A model generated the notes under the pieces. That model was given only the letters and a program-made list of their open reading frames with translations. It was not told where the DNA came from and ran no database searches. The translations under genes were made by a program, and so were the position numbers. This document shows positions 33,950 to 50,359 of a DNA stretch of 64,000 nucleotides, in pieces (position 1 is the first letter of the stretch; each line of letters begins with the position of its first letter). Source of the stretch: Alligator mississippiensis (lineage: Eukaryota > Chordata > Crocodylia > Alligatoridae); NCBI RefSeq assembly GCF_030867095.1, contig NC_081828.1, forward strand, positions 219,387,978-219,451,977, read 5' to 3'.

Positions 33950-34040
33950 GCTGACTTCCTGCCCCTGGGGCAGGGGGCTGGACTCGATGATCCTCCAGGG
34001 TCCCTTCCAGCCCAAATGTCTATGAAGTCTATGAAATATA
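33950..34040 (+). mobile_element. CR1 3' tail, sense
   Basis: GGGCAGGGGGCTGGACTCGA, TGATCCTCCAGGGTCCCTTC and a TCTATGAAGTCTATGAAAT tail mark a sense CR1 3' end. Confidence 0.82.
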
Positions 34041-34814
34041 AGACACACCAGCTTGTTGATCTGACAATATAGCTCAGAGGAAGAGGTCTTACCATCTCGA
34101 ACCACAGAGACTTGTGTAATGAAGAGGAAGACAGTGAGTTTATTGTTCTTTCCTTTGCCAAGTACTTTCACCAATAAAGGGTTGTTTCTGGCAGATTTGC
34201 CTCAGTGTAAAATGCTGACGCACAAAGCGAAACTTCGCTCATGAAATCTAAAAAGGGGGACGCCCTGTTAGCAGATGGCAAATGGTCCGACCGCAGATCG
34301 GACTCCTCAGAACTTGGTACCGCAAACTCCAAGAGCAACGTCAAGAAGATGCAGCCACGCTTGGTGCTTGGAAATCCAGTTACGAGGTGGGACTAGTGCT
34401 GGAGATGCTGCCGTCTTTCTCACATACGGAGTGACATTTTTGAGCCTGCTGTAATGTAGGTACTTTTGCTGTTTTAAGCTCCATTACACAGTGTATACTA
34501 ATAATGGCTAGGGAAAGCACATTCCTTATGGTAAACCTGCTACGGAAAAACATTTGTCTGTACATGTAAGGTAAGACACCAGGGTGTCCATGCCTGTCTT
34601 GTATGATACAATATGATTATTATATTATATGATATAATATTTGGCTATTCTGTAGGCATCATTTATGCCTGTTAATGACTTAATTTGATCTTTGGTTCTT
34701 TTTGCTTGTTTGTTCTTCTATATTTCTAAATAAAAAGGAAAAAAAAAGTGAAGACGACAGGAGTCACCGTCTCTGCTGCACAGGTTTCAAAGATGCAATG
34801 CACTTAGACTTTTC

Positions 34815-35136
34815 AAAAGCAAGGTTCTTTGGGTAGATGTGATATCTTTTGTTAGACCAACTAAATAGATGGGAAAAAATGTTATTTGCAAGCTTTTGGA
34901 AACAAATACCCTTTGTCAGGCATAGGGAGACTCTGCTGGTGGTATGTGTTCTCCAAGTACACAGCTTGACACCACACAAAATCCTGATTAAAAACTAACC
35001 ACGCATTAGTAATAAAAAAGCACTTTGCCATGCCTGGCTTCCCATGATCAGACACCTGATGAAGAATGTCTTGCATTCAAGGCATGTCTAACTTTACCTC
35101 AACTACACAGTTGGTCCAATAAAAGATATCACCCTG
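34815..35136. mobile_element. PLE 3' ends as an inverted pair
   Basis: An antisense end at 34815-34925 (AAGGTTCTTTGGGTAGATGT, GTTAGACCAACTAAATAG, GCAAGCTTTTGG) is followed after about 120 bp by a sense-type end at 35045-35136 (ACCTGATGAAGAATGTC, AGTTGGTCCAATAAAAGATA). The two ends face outward. Confidence 0.7.
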
Positions 35137-35291
35137 AGAAATTCTTACCTTAGTGGATTCTGATATGGCCAAGAGACTGAGTTATTAAGAGGGAAGTCAT
35201 AAGGGTTGTTAAAAGGACTGTGTCTTGTGGTGTTTTATAGGGATCTATGCTAGCTCTAGTGCTACTCAGCCTTTTTTATGAGTCATCTGGA

Positions 35292-35294
<3 letters not shown>

Positions 35295-35326
<32 letters not shown>
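35295..35326. repeat. (AT)n microsatellite
   Basis: About 32 bases of uninterrupted alternating A and T, with a shorter ATATAT run just after it. Confidence 0.95.
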
Positions 35327-35331
<5 letters not shown>

Positions 35332-35849
35332 CATATATATAACAAATCATTGATAACTTTAGTTGACAAAGTGATAAATAACGAGAACAGGGCAGTCACT
35401 ACAGAGCATCCTCAGTCTCTTGGTATGTTGGGCCAATTCAAGCAAAATGCAGCCAAATACCCAGTTACTACCTAAGAACAAGGAATGCAAACCATAGCTA
35501 CCAAGCACAGACTGGATCCTGGAGCAGGGACTTCAAAGGGATTTAGGAAGAATAACTGTCACTGCCATATGAGCTCCCAATGCAATCCTGCGGCAAGAAA
35601 GACTGCAGTTCTCAGACGTATAAAGAGTGAAGTAGTGATTTTTCTCCCCCTTTGCAAGTGGGATTGATGAAAATGATATCAGCATACTTAATACAGAGGG
35701 CTGAAGAAAAAAGTAGCTCAACCCGTCTATCCTGCCAGAGAGATGATTGAAGTGACTTGATTAGCCTCTAAGCACTTTTGCTGGGAAAACATACTGGGGT
35801 TTCTAATCTGGCAGGAGAAAGGACAGCATGAATCAGAGGCGGAAAGCTG

Positions 35850-36075
35850 AAGCCAGCCAAGTTGCAGCAAGGGTTGGATATTAGGAGGGTGGTGAAGCAC
35901 TGGAATGAGTTACCTAGAGAGGTGCTGGGATCTCCATCCTTGGAGGTGTTGAAGACCCAGGTAGACAAAGCCTTGGCTGGGATGATGTAGTTGGGGCTGG
36001 TCCTGCTTGGACCAGGGGGTTGGACTAGAAGTGCCCTCCTGAAGTCCCTTCTGACTCTTATTTTCTATGATTCAA
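35850..36075 (+). mobile_element. CR1 3' end, sense
   Basis: AAGTTGCAGCAAGGGTTGGA, GGATATTAGGAGGGTGGTGA, the TTGGAGGTGTTGAAGACCCA block, GGGGGTTGGACTAGAAGTGC and a TTTTCTATGATTC tail show a sense CR1 3' end. Confidence 0.9.
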
Positions 36076-36194
36076 GTTAGGGACAAATTTTTAACAAACA
36101 AGGGTGCTTTGTCCAGTGGAATAAATTTTTCGATTAAATGGTAGATTCTCCATCTCCCAAGGCCTTTGAAATCAAGACAGTGGCTTAAGGGAGG

Positions 36195-36470
36195 TTTGAC
36201 TGTAATGAAACACAACTGGGGGACCTTGACATCCTTTCAAGGTTGCCACACAGTGCTGGCTCTTTTAAGTGTGCAAACACGATGCACAAGATAAACCCAG
36301 AGGCTTCAAATAGGAAACATCCTGCCCTGCTTTGGCCTTTCTGAGTTCTTTGCAATGCAAAAATTTGCTCTATTATTTTTTTCTGTAGTCAATAAACAAG
36401 TGGAAATAAAGAGCTGGTGTTTTCTATGGGAAGCCTTGAGTTTGGCCAGAGGTCAAACCCACTGAACTAG
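36195..36470. repeat. Interspersed repeat shared with 55010-55325 (hAT-like?)
   Basis: Blocks CATCCTTTCAAGG, GATGCACAAGATAAAC, AGTTCTTTGCAA and TTTCTATGGGAAGCCTTGAG recur in diverged form at 55050-55280 in the same order. The second copy ends near GAGAACCACTGC, a terminus common among hAT elements. Non-coding. Confidence 0.55.
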
Positions 36471-36659
36471 ATGGTCTCAGTCCTGGAAATCTGAGTGCTC
36501 TGAAGGCATATTCAAGATCCCGTGACACTCAACGGACCCCCTTTGCACCTGTATCAGTCTGAGCCCAGGGCTAGGCAGAGCACATGGGCCAAATACTGAC
36601 CTTGTGGAGGATTGGGTTTGGGGTCAACCAGCCCCCTTCATGCACTCACACTTATCCTA

Positions 36660-37685
36660 GCAAGCCCTTCTGGGGGGAAATAAAAGCATGAAAGTACCTC
36701 AAAAATAAAATCCCCATGAATCGCACACCATTAGTTATGACATACCACCCTTCCCTGGAGCCTCTATGGAAAATCCTCAAGCAATTGCAACCCATACTAG
36801 AAAAAGACCCAATTTTAAAAGAGAGCTCTCCAAAGCCACCCATCGTAGCTTTTAAAGAAGCATTGAACCTCGCCAACTTCACCACCAGAAGCAAAAAGTC
36901 CTATGGCCGAAAGCACACTGAATGGATCCAGACCATGCTGGGACAAGACAATTAAAACTTGCCAATACATCTCCAGCACCCCCACAATAACTACACCCCA
37001 CAACAGGACCATCCCCCTTTCTGGATCTGACCCCTGCACCTCCAGAAATGTGATATATCTCATCCAGTGCACTGAATGCCTGGATGGGAATTATGTAAGA
37101 GAAACCAAGCAACAACTGCGTGCAGAATGAATGCACACTGCAAATCCATCAAAAACAAAAATACAAAATGACTTGTGAGTGCCCACTTCTCATGAGACAA
37201 CCGCTTTCTCTCCAGTCTCTGTTTTAATCCTCAAAGGGAATTTACAAAACACTTTTCGTAGACGAGCCAATGAACTTCACTTCATAAATCTACTGGATAC
37301 AAAAAATCATGGACTAAATCTAGACATTGGATTTATTGCACATTATCACCTGCCTGCCATCCAATAGCCCCAGGTAACTACTCCACATTTTACCAGCTAC
37401 ATTCTGTCACCAGATCAACGTTTTCTCCTTTCCTTCCCACCTACCTGTCTCATACCCATTAACCCCCATCCCATCTGATCTTCCCTGCCGTGCATTTGCA
37501 TTTTCACAGATTTGCATTTTGCATATTGCCTTACACCTCTATTCCACCCAAGAGAGTAGACAAACACCAGCAGACTCTCCCTATGCCTGAAGAAGTGTTT
37601 TTGTGCCCAAAAGCTTGCAAAGAACAATTTTTCTAACTATTTAGTTGATCTAATAAAAGATCACATTTACCCAAAGTAACTTTTC
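36660..37685 (+). mobile_element. Penelope-like element, GIY-YIG part and 3' end
   Basis: This is the best PLE copy here. At 36716-36955 the frame carries TPLVMTYHPSLEPLWKIL and PPIVAFKEALNLAN, the linker after the PLE reverse transcriptase. At about 37010-37130 the GIY-YIG nuclease begins with CTSRNVIYLIQCTEC and YVRETKQQLRAE (GIY reads VIY, YIG reads YVR). At 37180-37370 another frame has LILKGNLQNTFRRRANELHF and LNLDIGFIAHYHLPAIQ. The 3' end has GAAGAAGTGTTTTTGTGCCC, AAAGCTTGCAAAGAACAA and TCTAATAAAAGATCAC. It is 5' truncated and broken by stops and frame changes. It defines the 3'-end sequence used to identify the other PLE pieces. Confidence 0.88.
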
Positions 37686-37920
37686 TGCTCAAAATGTCAA
37701 AGCATTTAGGCTGACACATTTTGTACAGGTTTCAGATTTTCTATTATCAAAGGTTTCCTTTCTAGGGTGGCTTTGCTCTTAAAAAACACACAAAACAGGT
37801 GGGAGGTGGGGAAATCTACTGAAAAAGGTCAAAAAGTCCCCAGTGTTTTGCTTTTAAAAGCCAAACTTCCCCCTCACCACCACTCCAAAGCAAAGAATTA
37901 TTTACTTTGAGTCGACCTGA

Positions 37921-38107
37921 AAAAGTAGTGTCAGAGCGATGCTGTAGCCGTGACAGTCCAGAAATTATGCGAGCAGCCAGCATTTTTTAGGGTGATCGCT
38001 TCTATTGGACCAACCATGCCTGAGACCTGAGGAAGAATGTTTTACAAAGCTTGTCTGACTTTATCCCAGCTCCAGGGCTGGGCCAATAAAAGATCTCACC
38101 TTAAGAA
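37921..38107. mobile_element. Short PLE-like fold-back element
   Basis: The left part has GCTGTAGCCGTGACAGTCC and TCGCTTCTATTGGACCAACC (antisense type); the right part has ACCTGAGGAAGAATG, AAAGCTTGTCTGAC and GGGCCAATAAAAGATCTCAC (sense type). The halves meet near 38010, as in the elements at 34815 and 40976. Confidence 0.6.
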
Positions 38108-38109
38108 AT

Positions 38110-38935
38110 CCTCAACCTGAAACAACATTTCTTATTTTGGGGTCCAACCAGCCGAAAGACTAGAGTTATTCTACAGGTCTCTTTCTGGTCAGCAAGCTTC
38201 CTACATGTGTATGCGCCTCGCTGCAAGGCCCGCGTACGAGGCGGAAGTGCCCAACCTTTGGCAGTTTGTTCTGTTAGACCCAAAACTATCGCAGCTTCCA
38301 AAGCACAGGCTCTTGAAAGCTCCCCTGGCTTACAACAAGTATTGCCAATTCCCCAGCAAGAGGCTTTGCTGATCTTCCCCAGCCTTGCAATGATCCTTGA
38401 GTTTCCTACTTGCTGCCAAAAATTCAGTGGAGACACTTGCATATTTATTTTTGTTCCCCTTTGTACCCATGAACGGGCTATTTTGCTTCTTTGGTCAGGA
38501 CTGAACTTGACCATCTGACACAGGGCTACTGCAAACAGCAACATAACCCGACATCAAAGGCAACGAGGTGTTTCGGAAACAGCAGCTCATCTCTGCCTTG
38601 CAGGAACAAAGCCCCTGCATCTGCAGCTCTACAGCTACATTAAACTCCCTCCATGTTGAGGTACCAAAAGACAGGACAAAACAAGCTCTGATGCTGCTCA
38701 GCTCTCGCCAGGGTATAGCAGTAATGCCCCCGTCTCCCATCAGGCCTGCATTTCCCAACCAGTGCCTTCTCGCCAAAACACCTCCTCATCTCAGGATACT
38801 CTACCCCAGACTCCCTGAAACTTTCCCAGTTGCCTAAAATCTTTTAACTGAACTGGCCACAAAAATCAGTCCTTACCAGTGCTCACACTCAACTGAGCAA
38901 AGAAGGAGTTTTTTTAGCAGCAGCGCAATCTACCT
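38110..38935. other. Intergenic, nothing supported
   Basis: Short frames only; no exon or named repeat. Confidence 0.4.
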
Positions 38936-38939
38936 TAAC

Positions 38940-39490
38940 TCTGTGCAGAGAGGGGATCCCCCTCTATTCGGCACTGGGGAGGCCACATCTGGAGTCCTGT
39001 GTCCAGTTGTGGTCCCCCCACTGCAGAAAGGATGTGGGGAAATTGGAGAGTCCAGAACAATGGTTTGGGGGCTGCGGGACAGGACTGGTGAGGAGAGACT
39101 GAGGGAATGGGCTGATTTAGTCTGCAGAAGAGCAGACCAAGGGGGATTGAATAGCAGCCTTCACCTCCCTGCAGGGGAGCTGCAAAGAGGATGGAGCTGG
39201 GCTGGTCTCAGTGGGGGCAGATACAGGGCAAGGAGCAATGGGCTCAAGCTTCAGCAAGGGAAGTTGAGGTTAGATATTAGGAAAATTTTTCTCACTAGAA
39301 GGGTAGTAAACTGGAACAGGCTACCAATAGAGATGGTGCAGTCTCCATCCTTGGAGGTGTTTAAGACCCATCTAGACAAAGCCTTGTCTGGGATGATGTA
39401 GTTGGGGCTGGTCCTGCTTGGAGCAGGGAGATGGACTAGATGTGGCCTCCTAAGGTCAATTCCATCCCTCATTTTCTATGATTCAATGAT
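38940..39490 (+). mobile_element. CR1 3' region, sense
   Basis: CGGCACTGGGGAGGCCACAT, GTGTCCAGTTGTGGTCCCCC, the GGCTGATTTAGTCTGCAGAA block, then TTCAGCAAGGGAAGTTGAGG and a TTTTCTATGATTCAATGATT tail. The ORF2 C-terminus is readable as [18 protein letters not shown]. Confidence 0.92.
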
Positions 39491-39869
39491 TTTTTTAATT
39501 AAATATTTGCCATTAAAGTTTTTCCTAAGATGCTGAAATTTTCTCTCAGCCTCCTTCCTCCCCAGCACTTCTTGCTGTGTGCCTACCAGGTCCCATCAGA
39601 CCTGAAAACAAGTCTCATATTGATGGGGTTTTGCACTGAACCATGGAGGAGTCTGAGAGATCCCCTGAAAGGCCCAGCGGCCTGTTACCACCCACCTGCA
39701 CGGTTTCATCCATGGAGCACCGCCAGCCCGTACACGGAAAGGCCATTCAACCTCAAAGCACGAGGTGTAGCCACAAAGCTTGGTATAAACATGACATGTT
39801 TATTGAATGCTGAATCGGGGATGTGTATCTAGCAACGCATCCGTTTCCTCACTCGCACTTTCTGCCCAT

Positions 39870-40260
39870 CTCACAGGGATGCAGTGTCTTCATCACTGAC
39901 CTGGAAGATGGGATGCAGTGCACCCTCAGCAAGTCTGCAGATGACACCAAGCTGGGGGGAGCAGTAAATACGCTGGAGGGTAGGCCTAGGATTCAGAGTG
40001 ACCTAGAGAAACTGGAGGATAGGGGCAAAAGAAATCTCATGAGATTCAGCAAGGACAAGTGCAAAATCCTGCACTGAGGACGGGACAATCCCATGCACCG
40101 GTGCAGGCTGGGGGCCGACTGGCTGGGCAACGGCTCTGCAGAAAAGGACCTGGGGTGACGGGACAAGAAGCTGAACAGGAGCCAGCAGTGTGCCCTTATT
40201 GCAAAGAAGACTAACAGCATCGTGGGCTGCACTGGTAGGAGTATTGATCTACGATTCGGT
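39870..40260 (+). mobile_element. CR1 LINE, RT-distal part, sense
   Basis: The frame holds CTLSKSADDTKLGGAVNTLE, the CR1 reverse transcriptase region around the ADD catalytic motif, then CAGCAAGGACAAGTGCAAAA and GACCTGGGGTGACGG. It stops without a 3' tail, so it is a separate fragment from the copy at 38940. Confidence 0.88.
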
Positions 40261-40264
40261 GAAG

Positions 40265-40970
40265 GATGCCTTATAAAATGTTTGCACGCCATCTGAAGTT
40301 GGGAAGTGCTCACTTAAGTGCTCAGGCTTGTCATCTAATGTCCCTCTTATATATTCACCAGTTGTTCGCAGTCACACACATATTTATCTGTTACATTATC
40401 TCCTAATATGTGCAACGGCCTGTTTGAGCTCGAAAGGGGTATTACATACACATGGATTTCAATACACATGATCAGATAGCTTAATTAATCCTAGGAAAAG
40501 ATAACATTGACTACATATTTCAGTCTTTTGCGGGGTCACAGAAGCCTCTAAGATTCCAGGTGGGTCAGATACTTAAGTGAGAGTCTCTGGTGTCATTGCA
40601 AAGTCATTTTTTGGAGCCACCAAAGAGGCAGAGTCCTCCCAGCGGGGTTCTGGAGGGCAGGATTTCTCTTGCATTCACCGCACAAGCTAGCACCTTCCTG
40701 ATGCACGCTGATCCTATGTCTTCCTAGTCTCGCAGCGATCCTAGAGAGTTTCCTATTGACTGCCAGAAGGGACAAGACAGAGTCCTGTACCTTTTCCTGG
40801 TTACCGATTCACTTGTGGATGCGATTCAGTTCTGTGTTTCTCTTACCAGACATTTTTTGGTGCTCACCACTGGACTATCTGAGCACATCTGTCGCTGACA
40901 GGTCCCTCCTTGTTTGCCTTCTGGCTGCACTTGCACTTGGCTGCAGCGTTTGCTCTCCATGGGCGAGGAG
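40265..40970. other. Intergenic, nothing supported
   Basis: No coding exon or named repeat is seen. Confidence 0.4.
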
Positions 40971-40975
40971 CACGG

Positions 40976-41160
40976 TTGTAGCTGTGATGATCCAGAGGAT
41001 GAGTGAGAAGCAAGGTTTCTTTGGTAATATCTTTTACCGGATCAACTGTATCACGGGGAGAGAGGTTAGGCAAGGACTCTTTGTGCTCAGAAGCTTGCCC
41101 AACATCTCTCCCAATGATTACAGGGGGTCCAATAAAACCATGAAAATGTTTTTTGTCATC
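40976..41160. mobile_element. Short PLE-like fold-back element
   Basis: The left part has AAGCAAGGTTTCTTTGGTAA and ATCTTTTACCGGATCAACTG (antisense type); the right part has GTGCTCAGAAGCTTGCCCAA and GGTCCAATAAAACC (sense type). Total length is about 185 bp, as for 37921-38107. Confidence 0.6.
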
Positions 41161-41798
41161 TCTCCCCAAAGCTGAACCTGTCAGAGGAGAGGGGTGCTGG
41201 GACATTCCCGGGGGCTGATCCATCTGCTGCAGCAGTGAGAGCAAAACAGAGCCGCGCACAGCACATGCATTTCAAGCACAAAGGGGTCAAACAAGAGCAA
41301 CAGGAAGATGAGATGCCATAAGGCAGGGTGCGGACACCTGCCAAGACAGCGGCACATCCCATCATCCCCTTTCTCTCTCACACAGGGATTTCTCATGCCC
41401 AGAAGCCCATGACCTACAGGGACATCAGATGCAATAGGGAAAGGAGAGTATCAAGATAACTTTCTAGAGACGTGATGTAGTGGGCTGTGAAATCACCAGC
41501 CCAAGGAAGCCACACAGCATAGACGTAGCTGGACAGGGGGCTAGAAATGGGCGCTGGGGAACCAGCCGACCTTAACCCTGCAGGAGGAACTGGACTTCCC
41601 ATCTCGAAACTTCCCGACTGCATTCTTCTGTCCGTGCATATCCCTCCACAGGGAAGCAGAGCCCTGCGTGTGTGCAAGGTGCTTCCCACAGCTCTCCACA
41701 GGTCCCTCCCAGGGTCTGAGCACCTGTAACCTGCTGTATAAATGCTCATTCTTGCTCAGAGCAAGGGGAACACCAGTCACCACGATGCTCTCTGTTGT

Positions 41799-42001
41799 GT
41801 TGGTTGTAGCCGTGTTAGTCTAAGGACATGGGCAGACAAGGGTCTTTGGGTAGATGTGATATCTTTTATTAGTTGGTCTAATAAAACCAACTAAGTTTAT
41901 AGACCATTAGTCTATAGACTAATTAGTCTAAAATAGTAGACCATTAGTTTATAGGCCAACTAATCAAAGATATCACATCTAACTAAAGACCCTTGTCTGC
42001 C
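41799..42001. mobile_element. PLE 3' end in a 50-bp-arm inverted repeat
   Basis: The antisense start TTGGTTGTAGCCGTGTTAGT leads into an arm at 41831-41880 (GGCAGACAAGGGTCTTTGGG and on). Its reverse complement returns at 41952-42001 with about four mismatches, around a ~70-base centre rich in TAGACCATTAGT repeats. The whole can fold into one hairpin. It lies about 540 bp past the gene 2 stop codon and contains TTTATT, which is AATAAA on the minus strand. Confidence 0.8.
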
Positions 42002-42539
42002 ATGATGCTTTTTTGCACTTAAACAAAAGCAGGAGCTTCTGGGATCCTCTCTGCCGCTCAGAAAACACAATGCTGCTGGACCCAGGAAGAAATGATCCCC
42101 TGCACCTGATCTGCTGAGGGTGAGGAAACCTCCTTCCCAGTCTTTTCATTTCCAGTGAGTGGAGCAAGGTGGAGGACTGGTGGAGAGGGTGAGGAGGCTG
42201 TGCCCAAACCCTGCAAAGGGCTATCAGAAGATACCGACAGGATTGCTTTGCATTTCTGCTCCCCGTTTTGATAACGGTTCCCCCATGGATGAGGTCGGCT
42301 ATTTTTACAGGAAAAATGACCTGGGCTATTGCAGGATGGCTTTGATGCCCATCATGAGGAGTCTTTGGTTTCTACCCCGGGTCAGCTTCACAGAGCAGAG
42401 CACGCGCAGCCTGACAGCACTGCCAACACCACGATGGTGTTTCTTTCCCGCTCCAAGATCAGACCGCTGCTTCTGGGAGTCCCTCGGGGGTCTGCACAGC
42501 TTTACCGAAGCTGCTTTAGCAGGCCTGGGGATAACCAGC

Positions 42540-48208
<5,669 letters not shown>

Positions 48209-48262
48209 GCTGCGGGCGAGGCGCTTGCAGCCCGGCGACCATTGCACCAGCTCCGCGGGCAG

Positions 48263-48282
48263 ACTACAGCTCCCGGCAGCCC
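48263..48282. promoter_or_regulatory. ZNF143 (SBS)-like site
   Basis: The bases ACTACAGCTCCCGGCAGCCC fit the CpG-promoter motif ACTACAAnTCCCAGnATGC bound by ZNF143/STAF at most positions. The site lies about 55 bases upstream of the gene 2 start codon. Confidence 0.5.
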
Positions 48283-48404
48283 GCGGCGGCTCGCAGCTCG
48301 CGGGGGTGCGGGGCGGAGCGGGGCCGGCGGCCGGCCGCAGCGCGGGGCCCGCCTCCGCCTCCGCCGCCGCCACGGCCGGGGTGCAGGGCACCGCGGGACG
48401 GGGC

Positions 48405-48640
48405 ACCACCCCACTGCAACCCCTGCTGCGAGCAGGACCAGCCCCGGCTCCAGCACCCCGGGCGAGGCTTTGCCCACCCGGGGCAAGGATGGAGAGTCCA
48501 CAACATAAAGTCATAGAAAATGAGGGTGGGAAGGGGTGCAACCCCCTCCTGCAAGCAGGTCCAGCCCCAGTTACATCATCCCAGACAAGACTGTCTACAG
48601 GGGCAAGGATGGAGAGTCCACAACATTCAATCATAGACAA
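48405..48640 (-). repeat. CR1-derived segments fused to the CpG island edge
   Basis: Text at 48418-48500 (CCCTGCTGCGAGCAGGACCA, GCCCCGG, then GGCTTTGCCCACCCGGGGCA, AGGATGGAGAGTCC) is antisense CR1 tail with added CG dinucleotides. A second, more ordinary CR1 tail piece follows at 48505-48640, starting AGTCATAGAAAATGAGGG. The AGGATGGAGAGTCCACAACAT block occurs twice, at about 48485 and 48605. Confidence 0.7.
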
Positions 48641-48900
48641 TGAATGGCCACAAGCTAGCAGAGAGCAGATTTAGACTGGACATTAGGAAGAACTTCTTCA
48701 CAGTTCGAGTGGCCAAGGACTGGAACGGGCTCCCAAGGGAGGTGGTGCTCTCCCCTACCCTGGGGGTCTTCAAGAGGAGGTTAGACGAGTATCTAGCTGG
48801 GGTCATCTAGACCCAGCACTCTTTCCTGCCTATGCAGGGGGTCGGACTCGATGATCTATTGAGGTCCCTTCCGACCCTAACATCTATGAATCTATGAATG
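48640..48900 (+). mobile_element. CR1 3' end, sense, young subfamily
   Basis: Nearly the same sequence as 28485-28740: GGCCACAAGCTAGCAGAGAG, GGACATTAGGAAGAACTTC, CAAGAGGAGGTTAGA, GGTCGGACTCGATGATCT and the ATCTATGA tail. It inserted into the older antisense CR1 cluster upstream of gene 2. Confidence 0.93.
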
Positions 48901-49685
48901 AAGGTGGAAGGGACCTCAGGGGGGTCACAGCTAGTGCAACCCTCTGCTGCAAACAGGACCAGCGCCGACTACATCATCCCAGACAAGGCTTTGTCCAGCT
49001 GGGACAAGGATGGAGAGTCCACAGCAATACAAAATGAGGTTGGCAGGGACCTCAGGAGGCCACATCTAGTGCAACCCCCTGTTTAAAGCAGGACCAGCCC
49101 CAAATGCATCATCCCAGCCACATTTCATTTTAAAAACCTCCAAGGATGGAGACTGCACCACCTCTCTGGGTCACCTGTTCCAGTGCTTCACCACCCTCCT
49201 CGTGAGAAAGTTTTTCTTTAATATCCAACTTCAGCTCCCCTTGCTGCAGCCTGAGCCCATTGCTCCTTGTCCTGCCATCTGCCCCCACTGAGACCAGCCC
49301 AGCTCTGTCCCCTTTGCAGCCCCCCTGCAGGGAGGTGAAGGCTGCTATTCAATCCCCCTCAGTCTTCCCTTCTGCAGACTATATAAACCCATTTCCCTCT
49401 GCCTCTCCTCATAAGTCGTGTGTCCTGAACCATTTTTGTTGCCAACATGCAATCACAGAAAATGAGGGTGGAAGGGACCTTCGGAGGTCACCTCTAGTCC
49501 AACCCTCTGCTGCAAGCAGGACCAGCCCCAACTACATCATCCCAGCCAGGGCTTTGTCCAGCCAGGTCTTGTGGTGGAGTCTCCATCCTTCTCTCTGGGC
49601 AGCCAGCTCCAGTGCTGCACCACCCTCCTAGTGAGAGTTTTTCCTAATATCTAAACTTCCCTTGCTGCGAGACTGTGCCCTGTCG
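48900..49685 (-). mobile_element. Cluster of antisense CR1 3' ends
   Basis: At least three CR1 tails follow head to tail, starting near 48900 (AGGTGGAAGGGACCTCAGGG), near 49030 (AAAATGAGGTTGGCAGGGAC; runs to about 49440) and near 49450 (AATCACAGAAAATGAGGGTG). Each carries its own CAACCC(C/T)CTGCT and CATCATCCCAG blocks. Confidence 0.88.
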
Positions 49686-49689
49686 TCAG

Positions 49690-50355
49690 ATATTTAGGTC
49701 TCCTCTGTCCTGTCTTCCCTGGAGCACCAGCGATGCCTGGGCATGGAGGGCAGATGCCAGGGAAAGGAAAAGGGGTTGAGGTAGCTGGGCTGAAACCCTG
49801 GACAGCCCCATGTTTAACCTGCAACACTGGGGTGGGGGAACAGGAACAATCCCATGTTCAAGATGCAGTTTCCCTGGCCCTTTGCATGAAAGGCTGAATC
49901 CAGTCCACGTCCCTGCATGCTCTGGGGGAGACCCCACAGTAAATCAAGGATAACCAGGCATGTCTAATGCTGTTTTCATACCCTGTCCCAAAGGAAAAGA
50001 GCAGCAAATCCATGCACCACCTCCTGTCCCTGCTGTTTTGGAGATGAGGAGGCCCCCAGGGAAGCTCTGAGCTGGAAAGGGCTGGGTAAAACTACACAAG
50101 TACAAGAAAAAAATGGAGCCACAATGTGCCTAAGGGCCCCAGTGATACTAAAAGGCTCATCTGGGTGTCACAGCAGCAAGAAATCACATCTGTAATGGCA
50201 AGCAATGGAAAAGGATGGCATGCAGACATGCAGAGTCAGGACTGACATCTCCAGGCAGGGTGACTCAATGGACCCATTGTGGAGACACTGCACATCGCTC
50301 TGCATCCCATTAGCACACCAGATGAGCTTAGACTCATCACTGATACCCAGGAGAG
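49690..50355. other. Intergenic, nothing supported
   Basis: No coding exon or named repeat is seen. Confidence 0.4.
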
Positions 50356-50359
50356 CCAA

